A DNA stretch of 36,551 nt from Oricola nitratireducens. GTDB taxonomy: Bacteria; Pseudomonadota; Alphaproteobacteria; Rhizobiales; Rhizobiaceae. The position numbers and the translations under genes were made by a program. Below are positions 18,582-27,113 of the stretch, piece after piece (positions within the stretch are counted from its first letter, which is position 1; every line of letters begins with the position of its first letter). The notes under the pieces were generated by a model. It was given only the letters and a program-made list of their open reading frames with translations, did no database searches and was not told the DNA's origin. Location of the stretch: the NCBI RefSeq assembly GCF_014904745.1, contig NZ_JACZCS010000022.1, forward strand, positions 1 to 36,551, read 5' to 3'.

Positions 18582-19244
18582 TTGACCTCGTGGATTGCCG
18601 GTACGCCCTATGCCGCCGTTCTCGACACGACGTCGCGCGCGGCGCTCGACGCGCTGAAACCGCAACTGATCAAGGCTGGGACCGTCCTGTTCCGCCCAGG
18701 CGACGAGGCCTTCGGGTTCGTGCTGACGATCTCGGGCCGCATCAATGTCTATCTCAACAGCCAAACCGGACGCGAGTTGCTGCTCTACAGCATCGATCCG
18801 GGCCAGACCTGCGTCCAGACGACCCTCGGCATGCTCGGCTCGCAGCCCTATAGCGGCGAGGCGATCGCCGAATCGGATGTCGTCGCGACCATAGTCCCGC
18901 CCGAGCTGTTCGAGCGGTTGGTGACGACATCCGGCGCGTTCCGGCGCTTCGTGTTCAGGGCCTTCGCCGATCGGCTGGGCGAAATTACCCATTTGCTGGA
19001 GATGGTCGCCTTCGTGAAGGTCGAGCGCCGGCTGGCGCAATGGTTACTCGGGCAGGCAGACATCGAGGGTGTCGTCCACGCCACGCATAACGAGATCGCA
19101 TCGGCGATCGGTTCGGCGCGCGAGGTGGTGTCGCGCCGGCTGGAATCGCTCGCGGGGCGGGGTATCGTCTCGCTGGAACGCGGGGCGATCCGGATCGTGT
19201 CGCGGGCCGAATTGCAGCAGATCGCCGGCGACCGGGGCGAGTGA
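18582..19244 (+). CDS. Crp/Fnr family transcriptional regulator, no FNR cysteine cluster
   Basis: A protein of 220 residues with an N-terminal cNMP-binding-like beta roll (for example AGTVLFRPGDEAFGFVLTISGRI), a long dimer helix (RAFADRLGEITHLLEMVAFVKV) and a C-terminal winged helix (THNEIASAIGSAREVVSRRLESL). The recognition helix reads R-E-V-V-S-R, combining CRP-like Arg/Glu with an FNR-like Ser. There is one Cys in the sensor domain, so it is not an oxygen-sensing FNR; the ligand is unknown. The start is a TTG at 18582 with AAGGGA upstream. A perfect palindrome lies 5 bp past the stop and just upstream of the DUF2892 gene, its likely target. Confidence 0.9.
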   Translation: MTSWIAGTPYAAVLDTTSRAALDALKPQLIKAGTVLFRPGDEAFGFVLTISGRINVYLNSQTGRELLLYSIDPGQTCVQTTLGMLGSQPYSGEAIAESDVVATIVPPELFERLVTTSGAFRRFVFRAFADRLGEITHLLEMVAFVKVERRLAQWLLGQADIEGVVHATHNEIASAIGSAREVVSRRLESLAGRGIVSLERGAIRIVSRAELQQIAGDRGE

Positions 19245-19248
19245 GCTT

Positions 19249-19267
19249 TGTCACCGTTTCGGTGACA
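19249..19267. promoter_or_regulatory. perfect 19-bp palindrome, probable Crp/Fnr operator
   Basis: TGTCACCG and CGGTGACA flank a TTT centre. A third half-site GTCAC follows at 19270-19274. It lies 70 bp upstream of the DUF2892 start and directly after a Crp/Fnr gene, so it probably controls the DUF2892 gene. The motif GTCAC-N7-GTGAC is neither a classical CRP (TGTGA) nor an FNR (TTGAT) site. There is no T-run, so a terminator is less likely. Confidence 0.6.
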
Positions 19268-19337
19268 TGGTCACTGAAACCGGCTCCGCAAGCTGCTTTA
19301 CTGCCTCCACTGGAAAATCCATCGAGAGGACAAGGAA

Positions 19338-19547
19338 ATGTTCAAGAACAATATGGGCGCTATTGATCGCGCCATCCGCGCCATCGTCGGAATCATCCTG
19401 CTCGCGCTCTACTTCATGGGCACGGTGGCCGGTGTGTGGGGCTGGGCGGCACTGATCGTCGGCGTCGTGCTGCTGGCGACCGCCATACTCGGCTGGTGCC
19501 CGCCCTATTCGCTGCTCGGTATCAACACCGGCGGCAAGAAGGCCTGA
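19338..19547 (+). CDS. DUF2892 (YgaP-like) small membrane protein
   Basis: A protein of 69 residues with a signature N-terminus (FKNNMGAIDRAIRAIVGIILL) and two membrane helices separated by a Gly-Trp turn, ending in the family motif GWCPPYSLLGINT. DUF2892 domains occur alone or fused to rhodanese domains, as in YgaP; function alone is unknown, although the invariant Cys suggests sulfur or redox chemistry. The ribosome site is AAGGAA. The palindrome ahead of it suggests control by the upstream Crp/Fnr protein. The stop is 13 bp from the converging TIM-barrel/MGS gene. Confidence 0.88.
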   Translation: MFKNNMGAIDRAIRAIVGIILLALYFMGTVAGVWGWAALIVGVVLLATAILGWCPPYSLLGINTGGKKA

Positions 19548-19560
19548 CGGTATTCACTGT

Positions 19561-20622
19561 CTAGAGGCTGGCGGCGACGAAGAGGTCGGCGGCGGCGGGG
19601 CTGCAGGCGATCGGGATGTCGTGCTTGATCGCCAGCCGCATCAGCGCCAGCAGGTCGAAATCGAGCGAGGCCGGCCCGTCGGGGTCGGCGAAGAAGACGA
19701 CCGCGTCCAGTTCGCCGGTCGCCACAAGCGCGCCGAGCTGCTGGTCGCCGCCATGCGACCCGCGCTGAAGCCGGCGGATCGACAGCGACGGCTCGGCCTT
19801 GCCGAGCAGGGTTCCCGTTCCTCCCGTGCAGATTATGGCATGACGGGACAGCGTTTCCCGGTGGCGGCGCACCCAGGCGAGCAACTGGGACTTGCGGTTG
19901 TTATGGGCGACCAGCGCTATCTTGCGCGGCGCGGACGAGCGCTGGCGGGCACGGCCGGTCATGGCTAGGATCGCCTGCACCTGCGCCACAAGTCCCTCAC
20001 CGATGGCCGGAAACGCGCCCTTGAAAGCCGCGGTGCCGACCGTGAAAGCCGCCGCGCCGGCTTCCGCCACGGCGACGATGCGGTCCTCGGTATCGATCGA
20101 GCCCGCGACGATCACCGGTTTTTCCGTTGCCGAACAGACCGCCTTCATGAGTTCCGGAACGTCACCGTCAAAGCGATAGGCGAGGAGATCGAGGCCGTGC
20201 ACGGTCTCCAGGTCGGCGAGCCGCCGGGCGCTGTCGGCAATCGTTTCCACGGTCCCTTTCAGAATGCTCGGATGTCCGACGATCTCGCCCGGAAAGGGAT
20301 AGTATCGCACCGGATGGGCGCGCAACATCGGCGCGACCGTCGCCGCGCGGGTGCCGCCGAGCAGGCAGTCGACCTCGAGGTCGATCGCCGCGCGCGCCGA
20401 GCGCAATTCGCTCTCCTCGTCGAGACTGACAACCTCCAGATAGGCGCGGCCGCCGGAAGCGCGGATATCGGCGGCAAGGCCCTTCAGGTCCTCGAATGGC
20501 AGCCCGACATCCTTGAAGCCGATATGACGGGCGCCGCCGGCCAGCACGTCCTCAAGCCGCGCGCGGGCGTCCGGGATCGTGCGATCCTCGGCCGTCAGCA
20601 TGAAGATGAAATCGAACGCCAT
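19561..20622 (-). CDS. two-domain protein: TIM-barrel-like module fused to methylglyoxal-synthase-like domain
   Basis: A protein of 353 residues. Residues 1-220 look like a (beta/alpha)8 phosphate-binding barrel; strands near VIVAGSI (170-176) and AAFTVGTAAF (191-200) match the usual phosphate-binding beta7/beta8 pair. Residues of about 233-350 align with methylglyoxal synthase, which converts DHAP to methylglyoxal: KIALVAHNNRK (H240 and K244), TGGTG (phosphate loop), GGDQQLGA (catalytic Asp D293) and D-F-D-L (D323, equivalent to Asp101). The position of His98 in the E. coli enzyme is Leu320. The protein is last in a minus cluster after ychF (57-bp gap). The activity and role of the barrel are unknown; regulation or another triose-phosphate step is inference. 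Confidence 0.82.
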   Translation of the reverse strand: MAFDFIFMLTAEDRTIPDARARLEDVLAGGARHIGFKDVGLPFEDLKGLAADIRASGGRAYLEVVSLDEESELRSARAAIDLEVDCLLGGTRAATVAPMLRAHPVRYYPFPGEIVGHPSILKGTVETIADSARRLADLETVHGLDLLAYRFDGDVPELMKAVCSATEKPVIVAGSIDTEDRIVAVAEAGAAAFTVGTAAFKGAFPAIGEGLVAQVQAILAMTGRARQRSSAPRKIALVAHNNRKSQLLAWVRRHRETLSRHAIICTGGTGTLLGKAEPSLSIRRLQRGSHGGDQQLGALVATGELDAVVFFADPDGPASLDFDLLALMRLAIKHDIPIACSPAAADLFVAASL

Positions 20623-20679
20623 GGCGGCGATCGTAGCACCGTTGCGTGACGACGCCAGTGGCTCGGCGCGCGAAGCGGC

Positions 20680-21783
20680 TCAGACGTTGAACTTGAACAG
20701 CATCACGTCGCCGTCCTGGACAACATATTCCTTGCCTTCGTCGCGGGCCTTGCCGGCTTCCTTCGCTGCGGTCTCGCCGCCGAGCGTGACAAAGTCGTCA
20801 TAGGCGATGGTCTGGGCGCGGATGAAGCCCTTTTCGAAATCGGTATGGATTTCTCCCGCCGCTTGCGGCGCCTTCGAGCCCTTGCGCACCGTCCAGGCGC
20901 GGGTTTCCTTCGGGCCGGCGGTGAAGAAGGTCAGCAGGTTCAAGAGGGCGTAGCCCTCGCGGATGAGGCGGTCGAGACCGGGCTCTGCGAGGCCCATCGC
21001 CTCCATGTATTCGCGCGCTTCCTCGTCATCGAGCTGCGCGATTTCCGCCTCGATCGCCGCCGAAATGACGACGGTGCGCGCGCCTTGTTCCGCGGCCATT
21101 TTCTCCACGGCCCTGGAATGCTCGTTGCCTGCCGCCGCGTCTTCCTCGGCGACGTTGCAGACATAGAGCACCGGCTTGGAGGTCAGCAGATTGAGGCTCT
21201 TCAGGATGGCGAGGTCCTCGGCGGCGATGCCGTCGAGCATCAGGCGGACAGGTTTCGACTCCAGCAGAAGGGCGAGAGCCTGCTCCATCACGGGAAGGAT
21301 GGTCTGGGCCTCCTTGTCCTTGCCGGTGGCGCGCTTGCGGATCTGGACGATGCGGCGCTCCAGGCTATCCAGGTCGGCGAGCATGAGTTCGGTTTCGACC
21401 GTGTCGGCGTCCGAGACCGGATCGATCCGGCCCTCGACATGGGTGATGTCGTCATCCTCGAAACAGCGCAGCACATGCACGATGGCGTCGACCTCGCGGA
21501 TATTGGCGAGGAACTGGTTGCCGAGGCCTTCGCCCTTCGATGCGCCGCGCACGAGGCCGGCGATATCGACGAAGTTGATGCGGGTCGGAATGATTTCCTT
21601 GGATCCCGCGGCCTTGGCGATTCCGGCGAGCCGCGGATCCGGAACCGCGACCTCGCCGGTGTTCGGCTCGATGGTGCAGAAGGGATAGTTGGCCGCCTGG
21701 GCGGCCGCCGTCTTGGTCAGCGCATTGAAGAGCGTCGACTTGCCGACATTTGGCAGGCCGACAATGCCGCATTTGAAACCCAT
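20680..21783 (-). CDS. ychF: YchF-type Obg GTPase/ATPase
   Basis: A protein of 367 residues, normal for YchF/OLA1, a translation-linked P-loop NTPase that binds ribosomes and prefers ATP. It shows the G1 loop GLPNVGKST (9-17), switch motifs in NYPFCTIEPNTG, G3 DIAGLVRGAS, and the altered G4 region NVAEED, where the usual N-K-x-D is not kept, as in ATP-preferring YchF. The C-terminal TGS-like domain contains FFTAGPKETRAWT and FEKGFIRAQ. It begins 4 bp after pth, so the two are translated together in an operon with rplY. Confidence 0.96.
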   Translation of the reverse strand: MGFKCGIVGLPNVGKSTLFNALTKTAAAQAANYPFCTIEPNTGEVAVPDPRLAGIAKAAGSKEIIPTRINFVDIAGLVRGASKGEGLGNQFLANIREVDAIVHVLRCFEDDDITHVEGRIDPVSDADTVETELMLADLDSLERRIVQIRKRATGKDKEAQTILPVMEQALALLLESKPVRLMLDGIAAEDLAILKSLNLLTSKPVLYVCNVAEEDAAAGNEHSRAVEKMAAEQGARTVVISAAIEAEIAQLDDEEAREYMEAMGLAEPGLDRLIREGYALLNLLTFFTAGPKETRAWTVRKGSKAPQAAGEIHTDFEKGFIRAQTIAYDDFVTLGGETAAKEAGKARDEGKEYVVQDGDVMLFKFNV

Positions 21784-21787
21784 AAGG

Positions 21788-22513
21788 TCAGTCCTTTTTT
21801 CCGAATATCTTTTTCAGCATGTCCGCCATCGGGCCGGTTGGCTGGACCTGCGGTCCGGCCTGGCGCGCCTGGCGGACATGGCTTTGTTTCTTGGCCGCGG
21901 CGTTGTTTGTCGCCGGCTTTTTCTTCTGTGCCGCCATGGCCGTGTCTCCCATTGCGAGGGCGATCTTGTTCATGAAGCCGGACTCGTCGCCGTCGACCAG
22001 CATGGCCGCATGATCGGCGATCGTGTCGAGCAGCGGGTCCAGCCAGTCGCGATCGGCCTTGGCGAAATCGCCGAGAACGTGGGATTGGACCCGTTCCTTG
22101 GCGCCGGGATGGCCGATGCCGAGGCGTACGCGGCGGTAGTCCTTGCCGCAATGGGCATCGATGGATTTGATGCCGTTGTGGCCGCCGGAACCGCCGCCGG
22201 TCTTGATGCGCACCTTTCCGGGGGCGAGATCGAGCTCGTCGTAGAAGACGATCAGGGAAGACGGATCCAGCTTGTAGAACCGCAGGGCTTCGCCGATGGC
22301 CTGACCGGAGAGGTTCATGAAGGTCTGCGGCTTGATTATCAGGACCTTTTCGCCGCCGAGGCGTCCCTCGCTGATGTCAGCGGAAAACTTCTTTTGCCAG
22401 GGCCCGAATGAATCATGGCGGCGGACGATCGCGTCCGCCGCCATGAAACCGATATTGTGTCTGTTGGCGGCGTATTTCGCTCCGGGATTGCCAAGGCCTG
22501 CGATGACAAGCAT
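21788..22513 (-). CDS. pth: peptidyl-tRNA hydrolase with C-terminal extension
   Basis: A protein of 241 residues. Pth releases peptides from peptidyl-tRNA that falls off ribosomes. The catalytic region is [18 protein letters not shown], with the catalytic His in R-H-N; FMNLSGQ and [12 protein letters not shown] give the substrate-contacting Asn residues. The core ends near residue 190. A further 50 residues, rich in Lys, Ala and Gln ([11 protein letters not shown], then AAAKKQS), are typical of rhizobial Pth and may contact RNA. rplY lies 36 bp upstream; ychF follows after 4 bp. Confidence 0.96.
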   Translation of the reverse strand: MLVIAGLGNPGAKYAANRHNIGFMAADAIVRRHDSFGPWQKKFSADISEGRLGGEKVLIIKPQTFMNLSGQAIGEALRFYKLDPSSLIVFYDELDLAPGKVRIKTGGGSGGHNGIKSIDAHCGKDYRRVRLGIGHPGAKERVQSHVLGDFAKADRDWLDPLLDTIADHAAMLVDGDESGFMNKIALAMGDTAMAAQKKKPATNNAAAKKQSHVRQARQAGPQVQPTGPMADMLKKIFGKKD

Positions 22514-22549
22514 GGATCAACCGTCTCCAAATACGCCGGGAGGCGGGTG

Positions 22550-23212
22550 TTATTCCTCCCCGCCTTCCTCTTTCTCTTCACCGATGACTTCGACTTCAGC
22601 CGGTGCTGCCTCTGCCTCGGCTTCTTCCTCTTCTTCGCTCTTCAGGCCGGCAGGTGCGGCGATCGTGGCGATGGTGAAGTCGCGGTCGGTAATCGTCGGA
22701 TGGACGTTATCCGGCAGTGCGATGGAAGAAATCTTGATGGCGTCTCCGAGGCCGAGGCCTTCGAGATCGGCCGTGAAGAATTCGGGAATGTCGCCGGCCG
22801 GGCAGGTGACTTCGACGTCGTGACGAACGATGTTCAGGACGCCGCCCTTCTTGAGGCCGGGGCATGTCTCTTCATTCGCGAAGTGAACCGGAATGTTCAC
22901 GGTCACTTCGGTCTTGGCCGAAACGCGCAGGAAATCGACGTGCATGACGAAGTCCTTGACCGGATCGAGGTCATAGGATTTCGGCAGGACGCGGTGCTTC
23001 TTGCCGTCGAGTTCGATCTCCGCAACGGTGGTCATGAAACCGCCGGCGTGGATCTTCAACGTCACGTCCTTGGACGGAAGCGTGATGGAGAGTGGGGGCT
23101 GGTTGTCACCATAGATGACAGCCGGAATATTGCCGTTGCGCCGAATAGCCCGGGCGGACCCCTTACCGACCCGTTCGCGCGCCTCGGCCGTGAGCACGTA
23201 AGCTTCGCTCAT
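22550..23212 (-). CDS. rplY: 50S ribosomal protein L25 / general stress protein Ctc
   Basis: A protein of 220 residues, the long CTC form of L25, which binds 5S rRNA. N-terminal L25 domain: [21 protein letters not shown] then IPAVIYG, followed by a beta domain with FMHVDFLRV-like ([10 protein letters not shown]) and [10 protein letters not shown]. The last 30 residues are very acidic ([14 protein letters not shown]). The ATG at 23212 has GGAAA upstream and the usual [10 protein letters not shown] start; the frame is open earlier but the sequence there is not L25-like. A promoter and a terminator-like hairpin lie in its leader. Confidence 0.95.
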   Translation of the reverse strand: MSEAYVLTAEARERVGKGSARAIRRNGNIPAVIYGDNQPPLSITLPSKDVTLKIHAGGFMTTVAEIELDGKKHRVLPKSYDLDPVKDFVMHVDFLRVSAKTEVTVNIPVHFANEETCPGLKKGGVLNIVRHDVEVTCPAGDIPEFFTADLEGLGLGDAIKISSIALPDNVHPTITDRDFTIATIAAPAGLKSEEEEEAEAEAAPAEVEVIGEEKEEGGEE

Positions 23213-23259
23213 GGCGTTTCCTTTCGAGGACGTAATATGGAGTGTTTGTCTGTTTCCAG

Positions 23260-23286
23260 AAAAACCAAAGCCGGTCGCCCGGCCTT
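23260..23286 (-). terminator. terminator-like hairpin in the rplY leader
   Basis: On the minus strand, an 8-bp stem (one G-T pair; AAGGCCGG/CCGGCTTT) with a GCGA loop is followed by GGTTTTT. It lies between the predicted rplY start point and its ATG, not after a gene, so it could act as an attenuator. Confidence 0.5.
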
Positions 23287-23326
23287 GCCCGCGCTGCCTC
23301 CAAGGGTGTCTGCACGGGTGCGCGTG

Positions 23327-23355
23327 CCTATAGCGCAACACGCCGGGACGCGCAA
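23327..23355 (-). promoter_or_regulatory. sigma70-type promoter for rplY-pth-ychF
   Basis: On the minus strand TTGCGC (23355-23350) and TATAGG (23332-23327) are spaced by 17 bp. Transcription near 23320 would give a leader of about 108 bases. Confidence 0.5.
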
Positions 23356-23475
23356 CCGCCGATCATGCGGCCGGCAAAGGGCGCGGCATCCGCCGGGAGA
23401 CGGAAAATCGCATATTGACCTGCGCGCTTCGGGTTCTAGCGTTCCGGATCCGGCGATCCCGTCTCAGGAGCACTC

Positions 23476-24171
23476 ATGAACACATCGATCTTTCTGGTAA
23501 CCGGCGCAAACCGCGGGCTCGGGCGCGAAACGGCTAAACAGCTGGCGGAAAAGGGCCACCGGGTGCTTCTCGGCATTCGCGACGCCGCGCGCGGGGCGGA
23601 CACGGAGACAGCGTTCCGCGATGCAGGGTTCGACGCGCATTTCGTTCATCTCGATACCGGCGACGGGGCGAGCGTCGAGACGGCGGCCGGCGACATCACC
23701 AGCCGCTTCGGCGCGCTGGACGGGCTGATCAACAATGCCGCCGTCCACTACGACACGTGGGAGCGGGTCGCCGAGCCCGATTTCGCGATTGCGGAGGAGG
23801 CGCATGCCATCAACACGCTCGGGCCGTGGCGGCTGAGCGTGGCCTTGTTGCCGCTGCTGCGCAAATCGCCGGCGGGGCGGATCGTCAACGTATCGAGCGA
23901 ATCGGGGCAACTGTCGTCGATGACCGGCGAGACGCCGGCCTATTGTCTTTCCAAGCTGGCGCTGAACGGGTTGACCCTGATGCTCGCCAACGAGTTGAAG
24001 CGCGACCGGATCCTGGTCAACGCGGTCTGCCCGGGCTGGGTCGCGACCGACATGGGTGGCGGCGGGCGGCCGATCCCCGAAGGCGCGCGCGGCATCGTCT
24101 GGGCCGCGACATTGCCGAAGGATGGCCCGACGGGCGGATTCTTCCGGGACGGCAAGCCGATCGAATGGTGA
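23476..24171 (+). CDS. short-chain dehydrogenase/reductase, carbonyl reductase-like
   Basis: A protein of 231 residues, cytoplasmic. NAD(P)-binding motif TGANRGLG (9-16), then LINNAAV, the Ser in VNVSSESGQL, and the catalytic Y-C-L-S-K (Tyr-x3-Lys), as in classical SDRs. The order and PGWVATDMGGGG loop resemble carbonyl reductases. The residues after the first strand (GIRDAARG) suggest NADPH preference. The ribosome site is CAGGAG. The gene stands alone, divergent from rplY and converging with prs; the substrate is unknown. Confidence 0.9.
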   Translation: MNTSIFLVTGANRGLGRETAKQLAEKGHRVLLGIRDAARGADTETAFRDAGFDAHFVHLDTGDGASVETAAGDITSRFGALDGLINNAAVHYDTWERVAEPDFAIAEEAHAINTLGPWRLSVALLPLLRKSPAGRIVNVSSESGQLSSMTGETPAYCLSKLALNGLTLMLANELKRDRILVNAVCPGWVATDMGGGGRPIPEGARGIVWAATLPKDGPTGGFFRDGKPIEW

Positions 24172-24234
24172 GCCGGGCGGCGAGGTGATCCTGTTGCAGT
24201 CGGCGGGGATATGTCGCCGCGAGCCGTGCCTTGA

Positions 24235-25173
24235 TCAGTCGAACAGGCTCGAAACGGACTGTTCGTGCGAGGTGCGGGCGATGGCCTCGCCGATCAGGTC
24301 GGTGACCGACAGCACGCGGATATTCGGTGCGGATTCGACACCGGCCGTCGGCTGGATGGAATCCGTGATGACGAGTTCCGTCAGCTTGGAATCCATGATC
24401 CTGTTGACGGCGCCGCCGGATAGCACGCCATGGGTGATGTAGGCGGTGACGCTTTTGGCGCCCTTGTCGAGCAAGGCCTCGGCGGCGTTGCACAGCGTGC
24501 CGCCGGAATCGATGATGTCGTCGATCAGGAAACAGGCTTTGTCCTTGATATCGCCGATCACGTTCATCACCTCGGATTCGCCGGGGCGGTCGCGGCGCTT
24601 GTCGACGATGGCGAGCAACGCGTCGTCAAGGCGCTTGGCCAGCGAGCGGGCGCGCACCACGCCGCCGACATCGGGCGAGACGACGATCACGCTGGACAGG
24701 TTCTTGTGCTTTGCGCGGATGTCGCGCGCCATGACCGGAACGGCGTAGAGATTGTCGGTCGGGATGTCGAAGAACCCCTGGATCTGGCCGGCATGAAGGT
24801 CGAGCGTCAGGACGCGGTCCGCGCCGGCGCGGGTGATCAGGTTGGCGACCAGCTTGGCCGATATCGGCGTGCGGCCGGACATGCGGCGGTCCTGGCGGGC
24901 ATAGCCGAAATAGGGCAGGACGGCGGTGATGCGGCGCGCCGACGACCGGCGGAACGCATCGATCATGATGAGCAGTTCCATCAGGTGATCGTTGGCCGGA
25001 TAGGACGTGGATTGCAGGATGAAAACATCCTCGCCGCGCACATTCTCCTGGATCTCGACGAAGATCTCCTCGTCGGCGAAGCGGCGGACACTGGCCCGCC
25101 CGACGCTCACTCCCAGATATTTGGCAACGGATTCGGCGAGTTGGCGGTTGGAGTTGCCAGCAAAAAGTTTCAT
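24235..25173 (-). CDS. prs: ribose-phosphate pyrophosphokinase
   Basis: A protein of 312 residues, standard for class I PRPP synthase, which makes PRPP from ribose 5-phosphate and ATP for nucleotide, His and Trp synthesis. Seen motifs: [10 protein letters not shown], the ATP/Mg flexible site [13 protein letters not shown] (85-97), [11 protein letters not shown] and the PRPP loop DDIIDSGGT (218-226). The start is the ATG at 25173. A hairpin-like sequence (about 25251-25270) lies in the 114-bp gap after the lipoprotein gene, with no clear T-run; a weak promoter (CTTGCA-17-TAAAAC) may serve prs. Confidence 0.97.
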   Translation of the reverse strand: MKLFAGNSNRQLAESVAKYLGVSVGRASVRRFADEEIFVEIQENVRGEDVFILQSTSYPANDHLMELLIMIDAFRRSSARRITAVLPYFGYARQDRRMSGRTPISAKLVANLITRAGADRVLTLDLHAGQIQGFFDIPTDNLYAVPVMARDIRAKHKNLSSVIVVSPDVGGVVRARSLAKRLDDALLAIVDKRRDRPGESEVMNVIGDIKDKACFLIDDIIDSGGTLCNAAEALLDKGAKSVTAYITHGVLSGGAVNRIMDSKLTELVITDSIQPTAGVESAPNIRVLSVTDLIGEAIARTSHEQSVSSLFD

Positions 25174-25287
25174 TGCGCCCTACCGGTGCGGATTTTGGAG
25201 AACTTGGCGCGGGTTTTACAGCCATCGCCCCCTAATGCAAGGCGTGAGATTGTTTTCGCACCGCAAAACTTTCGGACAATCACCATC

Positions 25288-25869
25288 TTAGGCGCCGCTC
25301 TTGAGCCAGGCGGCGTAGGCGGCGATCACCTTGTCGGCTATCGCCTCCATCGTTGCCGGCGTTACCGAGGCCCATGGATCGGGTGTGACGCCGGGAACCG
25401 TTTCCTGGCCCTGAATGCGATGAACGCGCTGTCCGCTCGGCGTGATGACGTCCCAGACATGGATCACCGTCGTCGATCCGTTCTCGGAAAACGCGGAGAA
25501 ATAGCCCTTGATCTCGTGTGTGTAACCGGCTGCGTTCCCGGCTGCGTCTTGCGAGACGAGCCTGACGCCCTGCGCGCTGCCGGCGGCGACCAGGCGTTTC
25601 GAAAGGGCCTCCACCTTGTCGACCGGGGCGCCGACGATCGGCGCGAAATGAACGCGGGCGATTTCCGGCACGGCGGTTGTCGAGGATGGCGCCGTAACGG
25701 CGCCGGGCGGGGTCGCTTCCGACGGTATGCTCGGGAATTGCGCCGACGCGGCCGCCTGATCCTGGTCCTGGCCGGATTCCAGATCGAGCACCTTTTCCGA
25801 ACCGGTGCATGCGGTGACGAGGATGAGAAGGCAGGCCATGGCGGCGAGCCGAGCGAGAAATCCCGTCAT
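25288..25869 (-). CDS. lipoprotein of unknown function
   Basis: A protein of 193 residues with an N-terminal lipoprotein signal (MTGFLARLAAMACLL, lipobox L-V-T-A-C, Cys21). After a low-complexity Gln/Ala/Pro/Ser linker, a folded region of about residues 70-190 contains VTPSGQRVHRIQG-like strands (ITPSGQRVHRIQGQE) and ends KVIAAYAAWLKS. I do not recognise a named domain; such lipoproteins are found next to prs in rhizobia. AGGAAG precedes the ATG. It begins 57 bp after the M24-type gene. The tail after Cys starts T-G, so it should go to the outer membrane by the Lol rule; this is inference. Confidence 0.8.
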   Translation of the reverse strand: MTGFLARLAAMACLLILVTACTGSEKVLDLESGQDQDQAAASAQFPSIPSEATPPGAVTAPSSTTAVPEIARVHFAPIVGAPVDKVEALSKRLVAAGSAQGVRLVSQDAAGNAAGYTHEIKGYFSAFSENGSTTVIHVWDVITPSGQRVHRIQGQETVPGVTPDPWASVTPATMEAIADKVIAAYAAWLKSGA

Positions 25870-25926
25870 GCACCCACTTCCTGTTATTCTTGTTCGTGCC
25901 GAGGCAAAGTGCAGTAACCCTTTATC

Positions 25927-27078
25927 CTAACCCACGATCAAATCAAGGTTATGCCTCGACAGGCACTGCGGCGCCTCGTCCGTGGTGAGGTAGGTCTGGC
26001 CGAGCGTCATCGCCGTTCCGGTTTCGGAATCGGCGATGATCATGTGGGCGAACAGGGTCATGTTCGGTTCGATCGGGACCGGGTTGCCGGCATAGAACAT
26101 CGGCCTGTCCATCCAGCACGGGGCGAAATGGGCGCCAAGCGAATAACCGCAGGCGTTGAGCCGGTGGCGGGTCAGGTCGGCATCGGCCATGGCCTGCGCA
26201 TGGGCGTCGAAGACGTCGCCGAAGGTGTGGCCGGGTTTCATCACCTCCTCGCAGGCGATCAGCGCCGTTTTCGCGGCGTCGTACAGTTCGAGGTGACGGC
26301 CGGTCGGCTTGCCGGTCACCACCGTGCGCATCATGGCCGCATGGTAGCGCCGGTAGGCGCCGGCCCATTCGAGCGTCATCTGGTCGTTCGCTTCGAGCTT
26401 GCGGCGCCCCGACTTGTAGCGGCAAAGCAGGGCGTCCTCGCCGGACCCGATGATGAATTCGTTGCCGGCATAGTCGCCGCCGCCCTCGAAAATCGCGCAC
26501 TGCATGGCGGCAAGGATGGCGCTTTCATCGGTGCCGGCCCTGATCAGCGGGATGGCTGCGTCGAACGCGTCGTCGGCAAGGGCCGCAGCCTTTTTCGTGT
26601 ATTCGATCTCCGCCGCGGACTTGACCGCCCTGAGGCCGGGGATGAGCCTGGAGGAGTCTTCGAGCGTGGCGAAGGTGTTGAGCGCCTCGTCCACCCGGCG
26701 GCCATTGAACGCGGTCAGGCCCTGCGTGTCATATTCGACGCCGATGCGCTTGCCGAGCAGGTCGCGGTCGGAGAGAAGCTGCTTCAGTTCGCGGGCAGGA
26801 TTCGCATTGGCGCGATCTTCCCAGACGACGATGGTCTCGACATTCGACGTGTGGCGGGCCTGGCGCAGGTCGGCGGAACGCGTCAAAAGCGCGATATCGC
26901 CGCTCGCCTCGACGATCATGCACTGGAAGAAGCAGAAGCCGAACGTGTCGTAGCCGGTCAGCCAGTACATGCTCTCCTGCGCGAAGAGCAGCATGGCGTC
27001 CAGCTTCTCGTCCTTCATCCGGGCAAGAAGGCGTTCCTTTCGGGCGTCGTATTCCTGGGCGTCAAAATGCAGGGCCAT
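25927..27078 (-). CDS. M24-fold hydrolase lacking most metal ligands
   Basis: A protein of 383 residues with the two-domain creatinase fold: an N-terminal domain (to about 150) and a C-terminal pita-bread domain (about 155-375). The motif positions are E237 (TLEWAGAYRRYHAAMMRT) in place of the first Asp, A248 in place of the second, H317 in LGAHF, H345 where Glu is usual in the T-I-E-P motif, and L359 in place of the last Glu. This differs from aminopeptidase P and prolidase and resembles metal-independent members such as creatinase or the ectoine hydrolase branch. The start has AGGAGAACCGCC. It lies 35 bp after pgeF. Annotation as an Xaa-Pro peptidase would be unsafe. Confidence 0.85.
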   Translation of the reverse strand: MALHFDAQEYDARKERLLARMKDEKLDAMLLFAQESMYWLTGYDTFGFCFFQCMIVEASGDIALLTRSADLRQARHTSNVETIVVWEDRANANPARELKQLLSDRDLLGKRIGVEYDTQGLTAFNGRRVDEALNTFATLEDSSRLIPGLRAVKSAAEIEYTKKAAALADDAFDAAIPLIRAGTDESAILAAMQCAIFEGGGDYAGNEFIIGSGEDALLCRYKSGRRKLEANDQMTLEWAGAYRRYHAAMMRTVVTGKPTGRHLELYDAAKTALIACEEVMKPGHTFGDVFDAHAQAMADADLTRHRLNACGYSLGAHFAPCWMDRPMFYAGNPVPIEPNMTLFAHMIIADSETGTAMTLGQTYLTTDEAPQCLSRHNLDLIVG

Positions 27079-27113
27079 GGCGGTTCTCCTCGTCCAAGGG
27101 GAAGGAAATCAAG

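Noticed and set aside
24172-24234. CGGCG/CGCCG stem between the SDR and prs as a terminator
   Set aside because: The stem is 5 bp with a 9-base loop and no T-run on either strand.
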